From positions 51,149,204 to 51,213,203 of the forward strand of contig CP154956.1 of NCBI GenBank assembly GCA_039621445.1: a stretch of 64,000 nt of DNA, read 5' to 3'. The notes beneath the pieces were generated by a model. That model did no database searches and was not told the origin of the DNA. It saw only the letters and a list, made by a program, of their open reading frames with translations. This stretch comes from Euglena gracilis. Taxonomy: Eukaryota > Euglenida > Euglenophyceae > Euglenales. This document shows positions 46,970-59,436 of the stretch, one piece after another. The number at the start of each line of letters is the position of its first letter. The stretch's first letter is position 1. A program made the translations under genes and the position numbers.

Positions 46970-48470
46970 AATCAAACCCCCCACCCTGAGCACCGCCAAG
47001 GCCACTGGGGACAGATGCTGGCGGGCCCCCCCGTTTCCAGGCAAGTGAGATAGGGGTGGTGGGACATACCTCTTTAAAGACCCTGATTGAGGGTAGAAGC
47101 ACGGACAGGATCTGCGGGAGACCTGGAAGGAGTGGGTGGACCATGTGGGGTGGCGGGGGTGGAAAAAAATCCCCTCAAAATGCTTAGGGCGCACGTATCT
47201 ACGTGAAAAATGGATCGCCCAAAAAAAGGACGAAAACACTCCCAACACCACCAGCGACCGGGTCAGAATTTTCAAGCGCTTTGTTGTGCTGTTGCCGTTG
47301 GGTGGGCCAACCGGGGGTGCAGTAACCGGGGGGGGGGGGGTGCAAATGCAATGGAGCAACCAACCCACATAAGGCCGGGGATCCGCAGGACGACGCCAAC
47401 GGAGGGTGGGGGAATTGAGGGAGAGCGCGCCAGGCGTGAGGAGGGGGAGCCAAACTCTGTGGAAAAGGGGGGGGACAAAGACTCGTGCCCCACACCAAGG
47501 TGTTAGGATTGCCCCCCCAGATGACCATACAAGCTAAGGAAGTAGGGATACAACAAAGCAAACTGGCCAGCTTTCTGTGCCCCGTGCCATGGGGGCCACC
47601 CTCGGGCCGATAGGGAATCCACTACCCCCAGGGGGGGGGGGGATGGGGGGGGGGGGGTGGGACCCCCCCCCCCCCCTGCAGGAGGGGACCACCCCCAGGT
47701 GGGGGCATCGGGGGAGGGGGCGGCACAATGCCCCCCGGTGCGCGCGAAGTTCGAGCTGAAAGACCGCAATACAGGAGCGGACTGGACCTAAAATGTTTGG
47801 CGCGCATGAAGGGGGGGAGTCAAGAAGCCCCAAAAATGGGGTGATGGGTCTTGGGTATCCAGTACAAAATGAGGAAATTTTGAGAGGACGTTGAATTGGT
47901 ACTCATTTGGCATTATTTTCAGGTTCATGTGGAAAAATTGTGGAAACCGAAAAATTACGGCATAATTGTGGGAAAATGGCGAAATTGTGGAAAAATTGCA
48001 GAAATCAAATTCCCCCCCACCCTGAGCACGCCAAGTGTCCACTGTGGTGACTTCCAGATGCGCTTCAGGGCCCCCTTTCAGCCCCAGGAAGACGTCATAC
48101 GTGTATGTGGTGTTTATGCAGGCATGCACGCCCGACATACCTCTTTTAAAGGACCCTGATGAGGGGTGGGCAGGGGGATGGCTAGCTGACCCACGAGGGG
48201 ACTGGACCGTGTCTGTACCTGAGTTGGGCCGGGCTGGGCCGAAATTCTGACAATCCCCTCAAAAATGCTGAAAACCGCAACTTTAGAAAAATGAGCCCAA
48301 AAAAAGAAAACAGACTCCCAAACACCATTTCTGACCAGTGTTTTCAAGAATTTTCAGCGCTTTGTTGGTGCTGTTGCCGTTGGGTGGGCCAAAATCGGGG
48401 CTGCAGCAACCGGGGGGGGGGGGGGCTGCAAAAACCTCAATGAGACCAATTCCGCCCAAACATGCAACGA
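46970..48470. repeat. Tandem segmental duplication (units about 1.05 kb apart)
   Basis: 46,970-47,390 and 48,005-48,470 share an ordered series of similar blocks: CCCACCCTGAGCAC.GCCAAG, GGTMTTTAAAGAGGTATGTC (in inverted reading), AAAAAAAG.AC..AACACTCCCAA, and GCGCTTTGTTG.TGCTGTTGC followed by CGTTGGGTGGGCC. The copies are diverged and only the right-hand one retains a convincing exon (48,028-48,113). Confidence 0.75.
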
Positions 48471-48597
48471 TGGAGCAAACCCACGACCACCCACAAACTG
48501 GGGTGATGCCCTCTGTGGACTTGACACCGGCGGTGTGGATCTTCTGTTGAGGGAACACCAGAGAGGCCATCGTGTCAAGAGGAAAAGGGGAAAAGAG
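47741..48597 (-). CDS. 5' end of a minus-strand gene, product unknown
   Basis: Start Met at 48,570 (MASLVFPQQKIHTAGVKS) follows a CCCCTTTTTCCACAG acceptor ending at 48,598, a likely spliced-leader site. Exon 1 ends at 48,504. A nonconventional intron with exact CAG and CTG registers leads to exon 2, 48,113-48,028 (TYTYDVFLGLKGGPEAHLEV). A further exact junction leads to a short exon at 47,766-47,741 (RSFSSNFA). Phases agree at both junctions, which is good support for a real gene. Later exons may be around 47,530-47,590 and at 46,167-46,302, but I could not connect them. I do not recognise the family. Confidence 0.6.
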
Positions 48598-48619
48598 CTG
48601 TGGAAAAAGGGGTTAACTG

Positions 48620-51500
48620 GCCAGACCGACAGGCGTGCCCCATTACCATGTCACTGCATTGCCCACCCAACCCCCATACAGCCATACCCCATACAGCTGT
48701 ACCCGAACTCCACTCCGCAAAACTGGCATTTTCTTCCTGACGAATGCTCTGTTCCAGGGGTTTTCCGTAGCCGGAGGGGACCCCCCCCCCCCCGTAGCCG
48801 GGGGGGCCCCCCCCGGGGGGGGGGGGGGGGGGCGGCCAACCAGCACGCTTTCTCCAGCCAGCAGTCCCAACCAGACGCCCCCCCCCCGGTGCGCTGAAAT
48901 AAAGTTCGGCCAGCCCGGTGAAGCCGGACTGGACCGAAAAAATTTTGGCGCAACGCAAATGAAAGGGGGGGTCAATGTGCCCAAAAATGGCTGTTTTCGA
49001 GGGTCTTGGGTTTTCACCTCCACAAATTTTGGCTGAAGAATTTTGAAAAGGACTCTGGTACCAGGCTTATTTTTAAGACCCCTGGGGGGGACCCCCCCAA
49101 AATCGGGCCCGTTAAAGGCAATTTTCAAAAATTTTCGGCGCTTCGCGCCGAAAAGGTACACCCGGCGCGGGACCCGGACCCACCCACCCCCCTCCCCCTG
49201 GGGGGGGGGGGGTCTTCTGACTTAAAAAGAAGCCTGTCTGGTACGTTCTCCCCACCCCAGCCCCTTCAGTCAAATCCTGCCCTGATCTTTGAAATACTGG
49301 CCAATTGGCCAATAATTTTTTTTTGATAATGAAAACAAGGTGCACAATTTTGACGGAAATCATTTTGAAAATATTTACGTGCTCAGAATTTTCAAAAAAG
49401 ACAAAAAAAATCTCAAAAAACTTTCCAGAAAAAAGAATTTGGTCACAAAATGCAAACACTTCATTTTCAGCAGAATTTGAACAAGGGTCAAAAAACTCAA
49501 AACTGCAAAAGAAAAAGAGGATGACCTTTACAAATTAAAAAAAAGGAGGGGGACGGCTGTGAAACTCCAAAATATGTTTCCCAGCTGTATTCTGTTACAA
49601 TAAAAAAAATAAAACCTCAATCACGGTTTGACAAAGACCCCCTGAGAAAATGACAGATTGTTAATCGACATTTCAGTTGGTGGGAAATAAAGAGTGGTTA
49701 CTTTCATTAGGGTTTTCAGAGGGAGGTCATTGTCAGAGGAGTCCAGGCAATATTTTTATGGCACCATAAAAAACCTTTAAAAAAACCTTAAATCTTTTTG
49801 CCAAAATGCCATAAATACAGGTGTCAACCAGGCAAATTTTTAAAACAACATTTAAAAAAAACAGGGCTTTTAAGGTATTTTAAAGGTTTTTGGAGGTTTT
49901 TTTAAGGCATTTTAAGAATTTTAAGAGTTTTTAAGGCGTCTACTTTTCCAAGGGCAGTTAAAGAGTCATCCGGGCATCGAACCAACGTCGGTCCGGGTTG
50001 AAAAACCGTCACCAGAAAAAATATTTTTTAACATCCAAAAAACAACTATTGGTATCCTCACTTTGGCTCCTTTCCTAACAAAAAGGATGCACCTTTTGTT
50101 CCAGCCTAAACGTCACACTGGGGTCAAAGGGGGGGGGGCATTTCAACTGGTCAGTTGCATACAACTTTTAGTGCCCCCGGGGGGGGGGGGTCACTTCCAC
50201 TCTTTCAAAACCAGCCAGTCAGCCACTCTGGAGTCCAAAGGAAAATCGACCACAAACGTGAGAAAATATCCAAAATATTTCCGGCACCTTTTTTTTTTGG
50301 TGCTGGGTCACTTCAGTGTTTTGCCGACCCAAAGGCTTAGGACCCGGAGGGCACCCAACCCCTTGGATCCAAAAGATTTTTGGTGCTCTGCGCCGAAAAT
50401 AGAGAAAACCCACTTGGCCAACTTGGGTACCACTCAGCTGACCCCCAACCCCGGGAGGGGGGGGGGGGGCTCAGCCAGACCCAGCCACCCCCCGGTCACC
50501 AAACTTTAAAAAAAAAATCTGTGTGCAGACCATACAATTGCTTACCGACCCCGGGGGGGGGGGGTCACTCCACTTTTTTAAAAACCACTAGTCACTCATT
50601 TTCAAAAACACCAGCCAGTCACTACCCCCCCCCCGGGGGGTCGGCCACTGAGAAAAAACGGCCACTTTCCAGTCACTTTAGGCCATTTTAGGCCCAAAAA
50701 AATTTTCCTGCGCCTTCGGCGCCGGGGTCACTCAAGCCACTTTTGCCCACTCTCTGGCCGACCCCCCCCCCACCCCTACTGGTGGGTTGTCGAATGGGGG
50801 TGGAGGGGGTCGGGGGGGGGTCGGGCCAAAAACCAGTCAGTCACTCTGAAAAAACCAGTCACCCCCCCGGGGGGGTGGGGTCGGTCAGTGCTTAAGCAAT
50901 TGCTGGTGCAGAGAGGGGGGGTTCAGACCAAAAAACCAGTCAGTCACCCTTAAAACACCACAGTCACCCCCCAGGGTGGTCGGCCAGTGACTAAATGGTT
51001 GTACCCGCCCCCCCCCCTTGTCCAACGACCAGGTTCCTGCGACCCCCGACCGGGGGAGGGGGGTCGTACACCCCCCCAACCTGCAACCCCCGACCGGGGG
51101 GTGGTCGGTATATAGGGGTGGTCAGTGGACAAGGGGGGGGGGGCGGGTATAGTCAGGAACAAAGAAATCAATGAGCTGCAATAAAATGGTGGTTGAGGGG
51201 GGGGGGGGGGGGAGAGGAAGATTGACCAGCAACATACCCCCCCCAAAAGTTGGCCCCCAGCTTGTTGGGGCCGACATGGTCCCTTTTTTGAGGCATTCGG
51301 CTTGGCGGCTCGTTGGCCCCCCCTTGGCTGTTGGTGTCAACATGCCCCCGCCCAAAAAGAAAACAGCCCCGGCTTGTTGGGGCCACCATAGCCCGGGCCA
51401 CTAAGCCGTGCGGGGTACACATGCAAAAAGGGACATAACCAATAAATGTGGCGACGTATTGACGGTGCGGTCCTTCGTTGTCTGCCATTCGCAATGTGAG
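48620..51500. other. Spacer rich in repeats, no gene recognised
   Basis: Contains two copies of a G/C-tract unit (AAAATCGGGCCCGTTAAAGG, CTTCGCGCCGAAAAGGTACA) at 49,098-49,160, matching 45,772-45,830. AT-rich sequence with TTTTAAGG-type runs lies at 49,760-49,950. ACCAGTCAGTCACTC units between poly-G and poly-C tracts lie at 50,110-51,000. Frames here are lysine- or glycine-rich and without motifs. Confidence 0.5.
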
Positions 51501-51523
51501 TTGACAGGTCCAAAGGCGTCTTC

Positions 51524-51835
51524 TTGTGCAAAAATCAAAAAGGCAGGTTGACCCTCAAACCCTGGAGGTGGACGGGGGGAACCATCCATTGTGGAAATTC
51601 AAAACGGACAGCCTTGCGGAACGCAGTAACCAAAAAAAGGCCCCTGTTGGGGTGGCCGGTGCTTCTGGAGACCACACCACATATGAAGCTGCTCCAGCAA
51701 CGTTTGGCGCACCGCCTGTCCCTGTTACGGCTTGATGGGATGCTGATTTGCAAAGCCTCAAACACGCTTCCTTTGCACACCCCCGGGACAACGTCTCCAA
51801 ACAAGTCAGCAGGAACAGAAGCAGATGATACCCCC
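51524..51835 (+). CDS. Possible exon or small gene, product unknown
   Basis: An open plus-strand frame without low-complexity bias includes LLQQRLAHRLSLLRLDGML and KSAGTEADD, between repeat-rich flanks. The minus strand is also open here. No acceptor, start codon context or family match decides it, so this is a weak call. Confidence 0.25.
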
Positions 51836-52935
51836 CCCCCTGTCCAACGGCCACTAATATTCATCTCCGACTGGGGGGGGGTCGTTAGACACGAGGGGGG
51901 GGGGAGTGGACTCCAGGTCGACAAAAAATTGGCGACAGGTGGGGTATGTGGCAATTTGTGGCTGTTCTTGACCATCGTTGGCATTTTTTTGGCCACTTGC
52001 AGTCGTGTTTTTTTGGGGGCCATTTTGGGCCACTTTTCACCATTTTTTGGCCATTATTGGTCATTTTTGACCATTTTTGGCCACCTTGGCCAATTTTTAG
52101 TAACTCTTGGCCATTTGTCACAATTCCGCACACTTATATCCATCTTAGTTATTTGGGGGATCTGTGACCTTTTTTTTGGAGCTATTGACTTTTTTCTACA
52201 CCGTCATTGGGCATTTTCAGCCATTTTATGGTAGTCATCCCAAGAAAATACAAAAAAAAAAGCTCCTCAGAAATATGCAAATGCTAAAAAGCAAAACTGA
52301 ATCACACAAACCTTCACAATTATTGAACCAACAAACATCATCATGGTGGGGGGTCGTTGGACAAGCCCAGTTGTTGGACAAGGGCGGGAGGTGTCCAAAG
52401 CGAGTATGGAGGCAGATGGCAGTTTCCCACCCTCAGGGTCAGATGGAAAATGTTGGCATCCTTCAGCCACAGCTTCACTTAGTGACCCGGGGCCGGGGGC
52501 CGGGGAGGGGGGGGTCCAGCTCAGAGGCTGGAAAATTTAGGCTGGCTGACCCCCCTCCCCTCCCCTGGGGCAGGCTGAGGTATATGGGCAGGTGGGGGGA
52601 TGGGTCGGACCCCCCGGTCCAGGAAGGGGGACACCGCCCCCAACCTGAACCCCGTACGCCCTCCTTTTCTCAAAGCCTGCCCTGGAGGTCCCGGGCTGGA
52701 GCTGGGCCCAACCAGGGGTCGAATGGGTACCAAAAAAATCGCAACTGTAAAAACTGCCAAAAATGCAAAAAAAAATCGATTTCGGGGGTCTACCGCAAAA
52801 AGTAGAATCCTGCCTTTTGGATTGCCTCCGCGGAGCCTTCGGGTAACCAGCCTCTGCGTAGGCTCCGCGGATGGTCTGGGTAACCAGCCTCTGCAGAGCT
52901 TTTTATGCGGGAGGTCCCGGGTTTGAACCCCGGCA

Positions 52936-53368
52936 CAGGGTTCGATATAAGGACAGGTGGGGGGGGTGGTCCGGACCCCCCTGCGGGCCAGGAGGGGGGG
53001 GGGGGGGGGGGGGCACCCCCCCCCCCCCCCCACCTAAACAGGTGCGCGGTCAGGGTGGCCGAATTTTCGGCCCGGCGCGAAGCGCCGGGCCGAAAATTTT
53101 TGACCCCCCAAAACGACCAAAAGTGCCATTTTGGGCACTTTTTGGGCAAAAATGTGCCAAAAATGCAAAAAATTTTCGGCGCGAAGCGCCGGAGGAAAAA
53201 AATTGACCCTTTTTGGGAGGGGTCAATTTTTGCCCCCGAGGGTCGGTCCGGACCCCCATTGCAGGTGGGGGGGGGTGGTCCGGACCCCCCCTGCAGGCCA
53301 GGAGGGGGGGGGTGGGGGGGACACCCCCCCCACCTAAACCATGTATGCCCTCCTTATATCGAACCCTG
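52936..53368. mobile_element. hAT-like MITE, copy 3
   Basis: A 433-bp copy with both 18-bp termini and the flanking duplication CCCCGGCA on each side. It is inserted immediately after a CCGGGTTTGAACCCCGG stem-loop. Confidence 0.9.
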
Positions 53369-53369
53369 C

Positions 53370-55540
53370 CCCGGCAGACGCCGTTTTCAGCCTGATTTTT
53401 TTTAGTTCACAAAGAGACTGAAAGACATATTCCGTCATTTTCCCGCGTGATTTTATTTGATTTGCTATTTTTTATCCATTTATATTCTGTCTTTAGTTTC
53501 ACGTTTCACATTAATTTCAAACGTTGGAGAATTGTTTTAAGTCTTCTGTACGAACTGGAAAAAATGGGCCAAAACCGGCATCTGCCGGGACTTCCAGCAC
53601 AGGAAGTATGCACAGTTGCCATGCTTCACTTCGTGGGTGTCATGATACCGAATTCAAAGACGTGTGTGAAAAACGGGTTGCAACAACGTCCCGTTTATTT
53701 ATTTTAAATATTTTTTTTATTTTTTTGCACTATTTTTTTGTGTATGGCAGTATGGATGTCATGATTTCAAAAAAAGACAGACCTGATACAAAGGGGTGTC
53801 CCTTTGGGCGCCGCTTTGCATTAGACCTGTCTCTTTGGGGGTCGACGGGGGCATTAATCCTTTTCAATTTTTTTCCCAGGTGTGTCCTGTGTACGAAATT
53901 GGTTACCTACGAGGAGGCTCTGTGGGGGCTGAGGGGAGGCACCAGGTAACCGGTCTCCGCGGAGGCTCCGAGGAGGGTCAGGTAACTAACCCGCTCCACA
54001 GACCTGGGGGGAGGGGGGGTCCCCCCACCCACCCAGCCCAGCACGGGACCCCCTCCCTGGGGGGACCACACCATTGCTTACCGGGGGGAGGGGGGTCACT
54101 TTCCACTTTCAAAAAACCAGTCAGTCACTTTCCAAAAACCAAGTCACCCACTCCGCCAGAGCATTTCCCAAAATTTTTTTGGCGCTTGGCGCCGAAACTC
54201 ATACCCAGGCCTCCGGCCCAGGACCCGGACCCCCCCCCTCTTCTGACTTAAAAAGAAGCCTGCCCAGGGCAGAACGGGAAGGCCTGGTGGGGGGGGGGGG
54301 TCGACCCCCCTCCACCCACCACAGCATTTCAGGAAAACGGGGATATTGGCCGGAAAATTTTTTGAATTTTTTTTTGAAAAATGAACCCAAAACACATGAT
54401 TTTTTGATGGAAACCCACACTTTTTTTCACAAAAAAAATCTCAAAAAATTTCAGGGTTAAAAATTGGTAATTTTTAGGAGGGGCCTCCACGGAGGCTGGT
54501 TACCCGGAGCCTCTGTGGCAGGCTCAGGGCAGAACGGAAATTGGCCGAACAGCCAGGGTGGTGGGTGGGGGGGGGTCGACCCCCCCCCTGCATGGTGGGT
54601 GGGGGGTCGACCACCCCCCCACCACCTCTTCCCATATTTCCGGGAGCACGAATCTTTTTTTTGGACCCGAAAATTTTTTTCTTGCGCCTTCGGTGCCGGG
54701 TGTTTTTTTTTACCCATTTTGGGACCCATATAGGGGGTCCCCCAAAAAACCCCAAAACCCCATTTTTTTCACACCTTCCAAAAAATCAACATTTTCTCAA
54801 AATGTTGATATTGAGAGGTTTTTGAAGCAAAACAGAATGCCATTGAAAGTCCAAAAGTTTTCAACGAGAAAAAATGTCCGTAAACTTTGATTGTGCCAAA
54901 ATTTTGTCCACTTTTTTCGACCTTCGTTTTTTTCACCCCGCTCCGCGGAGGGTTGGGAAACCAAAAGTCGGGATTCCACATTTGCTGGGCCCCGATGTTT
55001 TGACCCCAAATATGCCCTGGCCAGTGCAGGTGGCTGGTGAATAAACTGGTTTGAGGGGAGGGGAGGTCCAGGGCTGGAAAAGGCTGCTGGCTAGCTGGAG
55101 GGGGATGGACTTCGTCGTAAGCGACGCCCTGCTTCGGCCTCCAGTGGGCACAAAAAATCCCAAAGGCACTTTTTCACATAAAAACAACCAGAAGCCTGAA
55201 AACACGCAATATTCACAACAAAGGAAAACATGCCTTTTACAGTGAAGGTTATTCGGATACAGGTCGAAAAAAATAGGACAGGTTAACATAACAAATTCAG
55301 AGGTGGGGGTGGGGGCTGTGGCCCGCCACCCCCTTTTCTTCTTCCCCCCCTCCCCCTGCCCTCCAGACCCCCCTGATTTCGAGGCCCTGAGGCTTTGCGA
55401 ATCATGCAACCATGCCGTAGGCTGGCAAGTTGTGCGCAAACGTTGCTGAAAAAACTTCAGTTTTCGGTGCGCTCTCCAATAATCAGAGACCCTTGCTGTT
55501 CCTGATCTGTTGAAAAGACCCTTGGGTAGACCCGTGGCAA
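53370..55540. other. Spacer without a recognised gene
   Basis: 53,400-53,880 is AT-rich and includes open frames without motifs. 53,890-54,000 and 54,480-54,530 carry repeats of GGAGGCTCYG and GGTTACC/GGTAACC. 54,270-54,320 and 54,525-54,620 carry CAGGGCAGAACGG repeat starts followed by GGGTCGACCCCC hairpins. Confidence 0.45.
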
Positions 55541-55548
55541 AATGCCAC

Positions 55549-55704
55549 AGTGGTGCGCATTGTGCCTTCATGATGACAGAGATGGAGATGGGCAGAATTG
55601 CCGACCACTCTACCAGTCCTTCTTGAACCAGGCTGGTCCCGCCTTATCCGCCAGGAAGGCCGCCACCTTGGGCTCTGCTGCTTGCAAACCCCAATAGCTT
55701 GGTT
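55549..55704 (+). CDS. Possible small gene or terminal exon, 51 codons
   Basis: From ATG at 55,549 the plus strand reads MPQWCALCLHDDRDGDGQ, then NCRPLYQSFLNQAGPALSA, and ends in TAG. The composition is protein-like and unlike the poly-G/C frames around it, with three spaced Cys residues and an acidic DDRDGDG loop. It is a candidate metal-binding segment or the 3' exon of a longer gene. No family recognised. Confidence 0.3.
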
Positions 55705-57493
55705 AAACACTGAAATACCTTCATTTCCTCCACCCCCATCCAACTGCCATTCAATTCCTAAACAATACAAAAAACGGCAACACAAGGGAACCCGGGTGCT
55801 CTTTTGTTACTCTGTTGCAAATTTGCCAAAATTTGTCAAATTTTGCAAAATTTGACAAAATTTGGCAAATTTTGGGCCTCTTTAGGTTTTTCCCGAATTT
55901 CTGCAAGGTAATAATTTCGATTTGGAATAATTCCGCATCCTGGACCAGATTTTTTTTCTGGAGGCCAAATTTTTTGGCGATTTTTTTTGTCGTTACTGAC
56001 CAAATTTGTAAAAAATTTTCTAAGTCCCCCATCAGAAAAGTGAACTTTTCCAATATCAATTTTTCCGCAATTCTTCCACAATTTCCGCAATTTTTCCGCA
56101 ATTTTTCCGAAGGCCTCCGATATTGATTTCCTCCCCTGGGAGCTCCTAAAAGAATTTATTTTCAACTTGCATTTTATTTGCATTCTTTTGCACACTTTTG
56201 CACATCTTTTGCATTGCGTATTGTGAGGTGCCTTGGTGCATGTCCCCGTGAAACGTTCGAGAACTGGCCGAAATTCATCTCGCCTTCCGCTTCAGGTTCA
56301 TATTAAAAAATGCAGAAAGCGAAAAAATTCCCGAAGAATTGTGGTAATTCGGAATTGTGGGGAAATTGCGGAAAATTGCGGGAAATTGCGGAAAAATTCC
56401 CCCCCCCAGCTGAGCTCTGGGCTGTTCACTTTTCAGATGGAAAGGATTAGGGGGTTTTCCCCCCACCCCTGGGGGAAAAACCCCTCCACCCACCCCCTGG
56501 GGGGGGGGGGACACACTTTTCCCCGAAAGGCCCAAAAATCGCGAAAAATACTAAAAATAACACCCCTTTCAAAAAAAGCACATCCCCCCCCCCTCTGGGG
56601 GACCCCCCCAGGGGGAGTTGCTCGGCCAGAACCACCATCCTACCTCCCCCCCTCCGGGGTCCAAGACTTTTTAAAAAAAAACCCTGAAAGGATTTAATTT
56701 CACGTCCTCCAAAAATGCAAAACCAAAAAAAGGAAAATGTGGAGCAAACTTGCAAAATGGTCTGGTTGGTTAACCCAATTGCACCTATGCAACTACTGGC
56801 TGGAAATGCGAAACCAGTCCAAAAACGTAACTTCCAGTTGTCTGAAAGTGGAGAAATTTGCCTGTAAACATGCCCGAAAAAGAATCGGAAATGCAAAAAA
56901 GCGACTTTTCACAATTGCAAAAAAAGGCAAAATTTCAAGGTTTTGGATAATGCAAAAAATGCAAATTATGCAAACTGGCCTATCCCCCTAGCCCTAGCAA
57001 AAGAAACGCAACAAAAAGCACGCAAATTGCATATACGTTTTTTCAGAAATTCCCCCGGGGAAACACACTTTTCCACTGGAGATGACTTTGAAAATTTTCG
57101 GCATCACCGGGGAAAAAATTGCATAAAAATAAGCATTCTGTTGACCAAAAAAAATGCAAAAATCACAAAAAAACCAACGTTTTAGGTCTCGGGGGGAAAT
57201 GGGTCCAAAACGAGGAATTTTTTCATACTCAGAGAAATTTTCCAGCAAAAAATCCAAAAATCGGTGAAAAAAAACGAACAAAAAAACGAACAAAAAAACC
57301 GCAAAAAAGCAAGCAAAAAACGCAAACCTTGCAAAATCGAAAAGCAAAAAAAAGCAAAAAAAAAGCAAAGCAGTTGTGTTCCCCCCAGTCCCGGACCCCG
57401 CCCCCCCAGTCCGAAGGGGGAAAGAGGGGGGGGATTTGGCCCCCCTCCCCCCTCCGCAAAACCATCACTCACTGAATACCCTGGACTGACCAG

Positions 57494-57734
57494 CAAGGCG
57501 GTGGATGAGGAGGTCAAGTCTGGCGACACGGACATCGTATACTCAACATCAACGAAAAACTATCCCCCAGATCTCTTTCCCATGTTCGCGAAAGCCCATA
57601 GAAATGCACAACAGCCAGTGGTGCTTGGATGCCAGATGCCTGTAGAAGGCGGACAATGGCACAAGGCTCGGCCCACTATTTGCCATCACTCTTGCTGCAT
57701 GATCGTTTTATACATCTCTGACGATGCGGCGAGT
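57494..57734 (+). CDS. Candidate exon, product unknown
   Basis: An 80-codon open stretch (KAVDEEVKSGDTDIVYST, later PPDLFPMFAKAHRN and QPVVLGCQMPVEGGQW) has protein-like composition between AT-rich and G/C-tract spacers. The left border follows CTGACCAG and the right border precedes GGACAGGG, both in the nonconventional intron register. A MITE-like element starts exactly at that CAG. No family recognised and the partner exons were not found. Confidence 0.45.
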
Positions 57735-57737
57735 GGA

Positions 57738-57922
57738 CAGGGCTGTATGGGGAAGCCTGGTGGGGGGGGGTCAACCCATCCACCCACTGTTGCACCGCGG
57801 AAGGAGGATTCCTTCGGCGTCAGAAGGAATTGTGGCCAAAAAATCGGCGCCCCCAAAAAATGCAGGAAGGGATGGGGGAGGGGGTGAGGGGTCAACTTCC
57901 AGGGGATTCCTGTACAGCCCTG
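57738..57922. mobile_element. Candidate MITE (CAGGGCTGTA...TACAGCCCTG) at an exon border
   Basis: A 185-bp segment with inverted ends CAGGGCTGTA and TACAGCCCTG. Its first base is the +4 position of the intron that would follow the 57,494-57,734 exon. No target duplication is visible (CGAGTGGA against CTGGGGGG), so it is older or only part of the intron. Confidence 0.5.
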
Positions 57923-59123
57923 CTGGGGGGGTCGACCCTCCTAACCCAGAGGTAGGCCGACCCCCTCCCCCCAGGATTTGGGGCGGCATCCCCTCCGGTC
58001 AAAGAGGGGGGGGGGATACCCACCACCCCAACAGTGGCGCAGCCGAGATGTTATATTTTTCGGGTGCCACGTTGGGCACTTTTTGGACAAAAAAAAAATT
58101 GCACAATTGCCAAAAGCTCTCAGAACAAAGGCCAGAGGGTGTCCGAGGAACCCCGGTTGGGTGGGGCAAAGCCAACGCATGGGAGGGGGGGGGTCCGGAC
58201 CCTCCCTCCCAACACGGAGGGGGGGTTCAGACCATACATCTCTAAGGTTTTGCGAACCCCCGGGGGGGGGGGGCTGCAGCCAGCCCCGATTTGGGCCCAG
58301 CCCAGCCGCAGCAGCACCCCCGGGGGGGGGGTGCTGCCAGCCCAGCTAGCCAGCCCCTTTTTTGGGGGTCCAGCCCAAAATTTTTCGGCGCAAAGCGCCG
58401 AAATTTTTTGAAAAACTGTGTTCAAAAGTGGCCAAAAATGGGGTTTGGGGGGCGTTTGGGGCATTTTTGGGGGGCTTCAGATGCATCATTTTTTCAAAAC
58501 TGTGTTTTGCAGGTCATTTTTGGGCATTTTTCCGATTTCAGTCCAGCTCGCCCCGGTTCAGGTCCAGCTGGGGTCCAGCCCCCCCCCCCCCCCGGGGGGG
58601 GCAGCCCAAATTTCTAGCCCTAGCCCAGCAACCCCCCCCGGGGTCCTTGAAGAGATGTATGGTTCAGACCCCCCCTCCCACCTCGAAACTGAAGGGGGCC
58701 AGGAAATTTTCGGTTTTGTGGATGGGCAAAGGGCCGGATGCCAGGCTAAAATTGGCCGAAAAACCTTGATTTTTCATTGAAAATGAATTTAAAATGCTCA
58801 TTTTGGAAATTCGGTCTGCATATTGTTCGTTGCTGGGGGGTCGGGACCCCTCTTTGGAGGGGTAAGGAGGTCTGGACCCCCTTTGAAGTCGGGAGGGGGG
58901 TCCGGAACCCTCACCCCCCTTTGGAAGGTTCCAAAAATAGCAAAAAAAAATTCTTCTGACGCACAGTGCCGGAAAATCAGCAAAAAAAAATGCCCTTTTC
59001 CCTCAATTTTGAGCACATTGCCTTTTTTGATGGTTTGGTGTTTTCAACATAAAAAAAAAGTGTTCAAGAAGAGCCCATCTGTCCCCGGGCAGGGAGGTAC
59101 GGGAAGGCCTGGTGGGGGTCGAC

Positions 59124-59436
59124 CAGGGTTCGATATAAGGACAGGTGGGGGGGTGGTCCGGATCCCCCCCCCTGCGGGCCAGGGGGGGGACCGAAAATTT
59201 TTGACCTCCCAAAACGACCAAAAGTGCCATTTTGGGCACTTTTTGGGCAAAAATGTGCCAAAAATGCAAAACATTTTCGGCGCGAAGCGCCGGAGGAAAA
59301 AATGACCCTTTTGGGGGGGGTCCCAGATACCCCCCCAGGGTCGGTCCGGACCCCCCCCTTGCGGGCCAGGAGGGGGGGGGTTGGGGGGGACACCCCCCCA
59401 CCTAAACCATGTACGCCTTCCTTATATCAAACCCTG
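59124..59436. mobile_element. hAT-like MITE, copy 4, nested in another repeat
   Basis: A 313-bp internally shortened copy with near-intact termini and the duplication GGGTCGAC on both sides. The duplication lies in the GGGTCGACCCCC hairpin of a CAGGGAGGTACGGG repeat unit, so this copy jumped into an older element (roughly 59,090-59,701). Confidence 0.9.

Noticed and set aside
52905-52936. tRNA-like T-arm (CCGGGTTTGAACCCCGG) before MITE copy 3
   Set aside because: The T-arm and B-box-like core look good, but I could not fold a matching D-arm, anticodon arm and acceptor stem upstream. At most it is a tRNA-derived repeat fragment.
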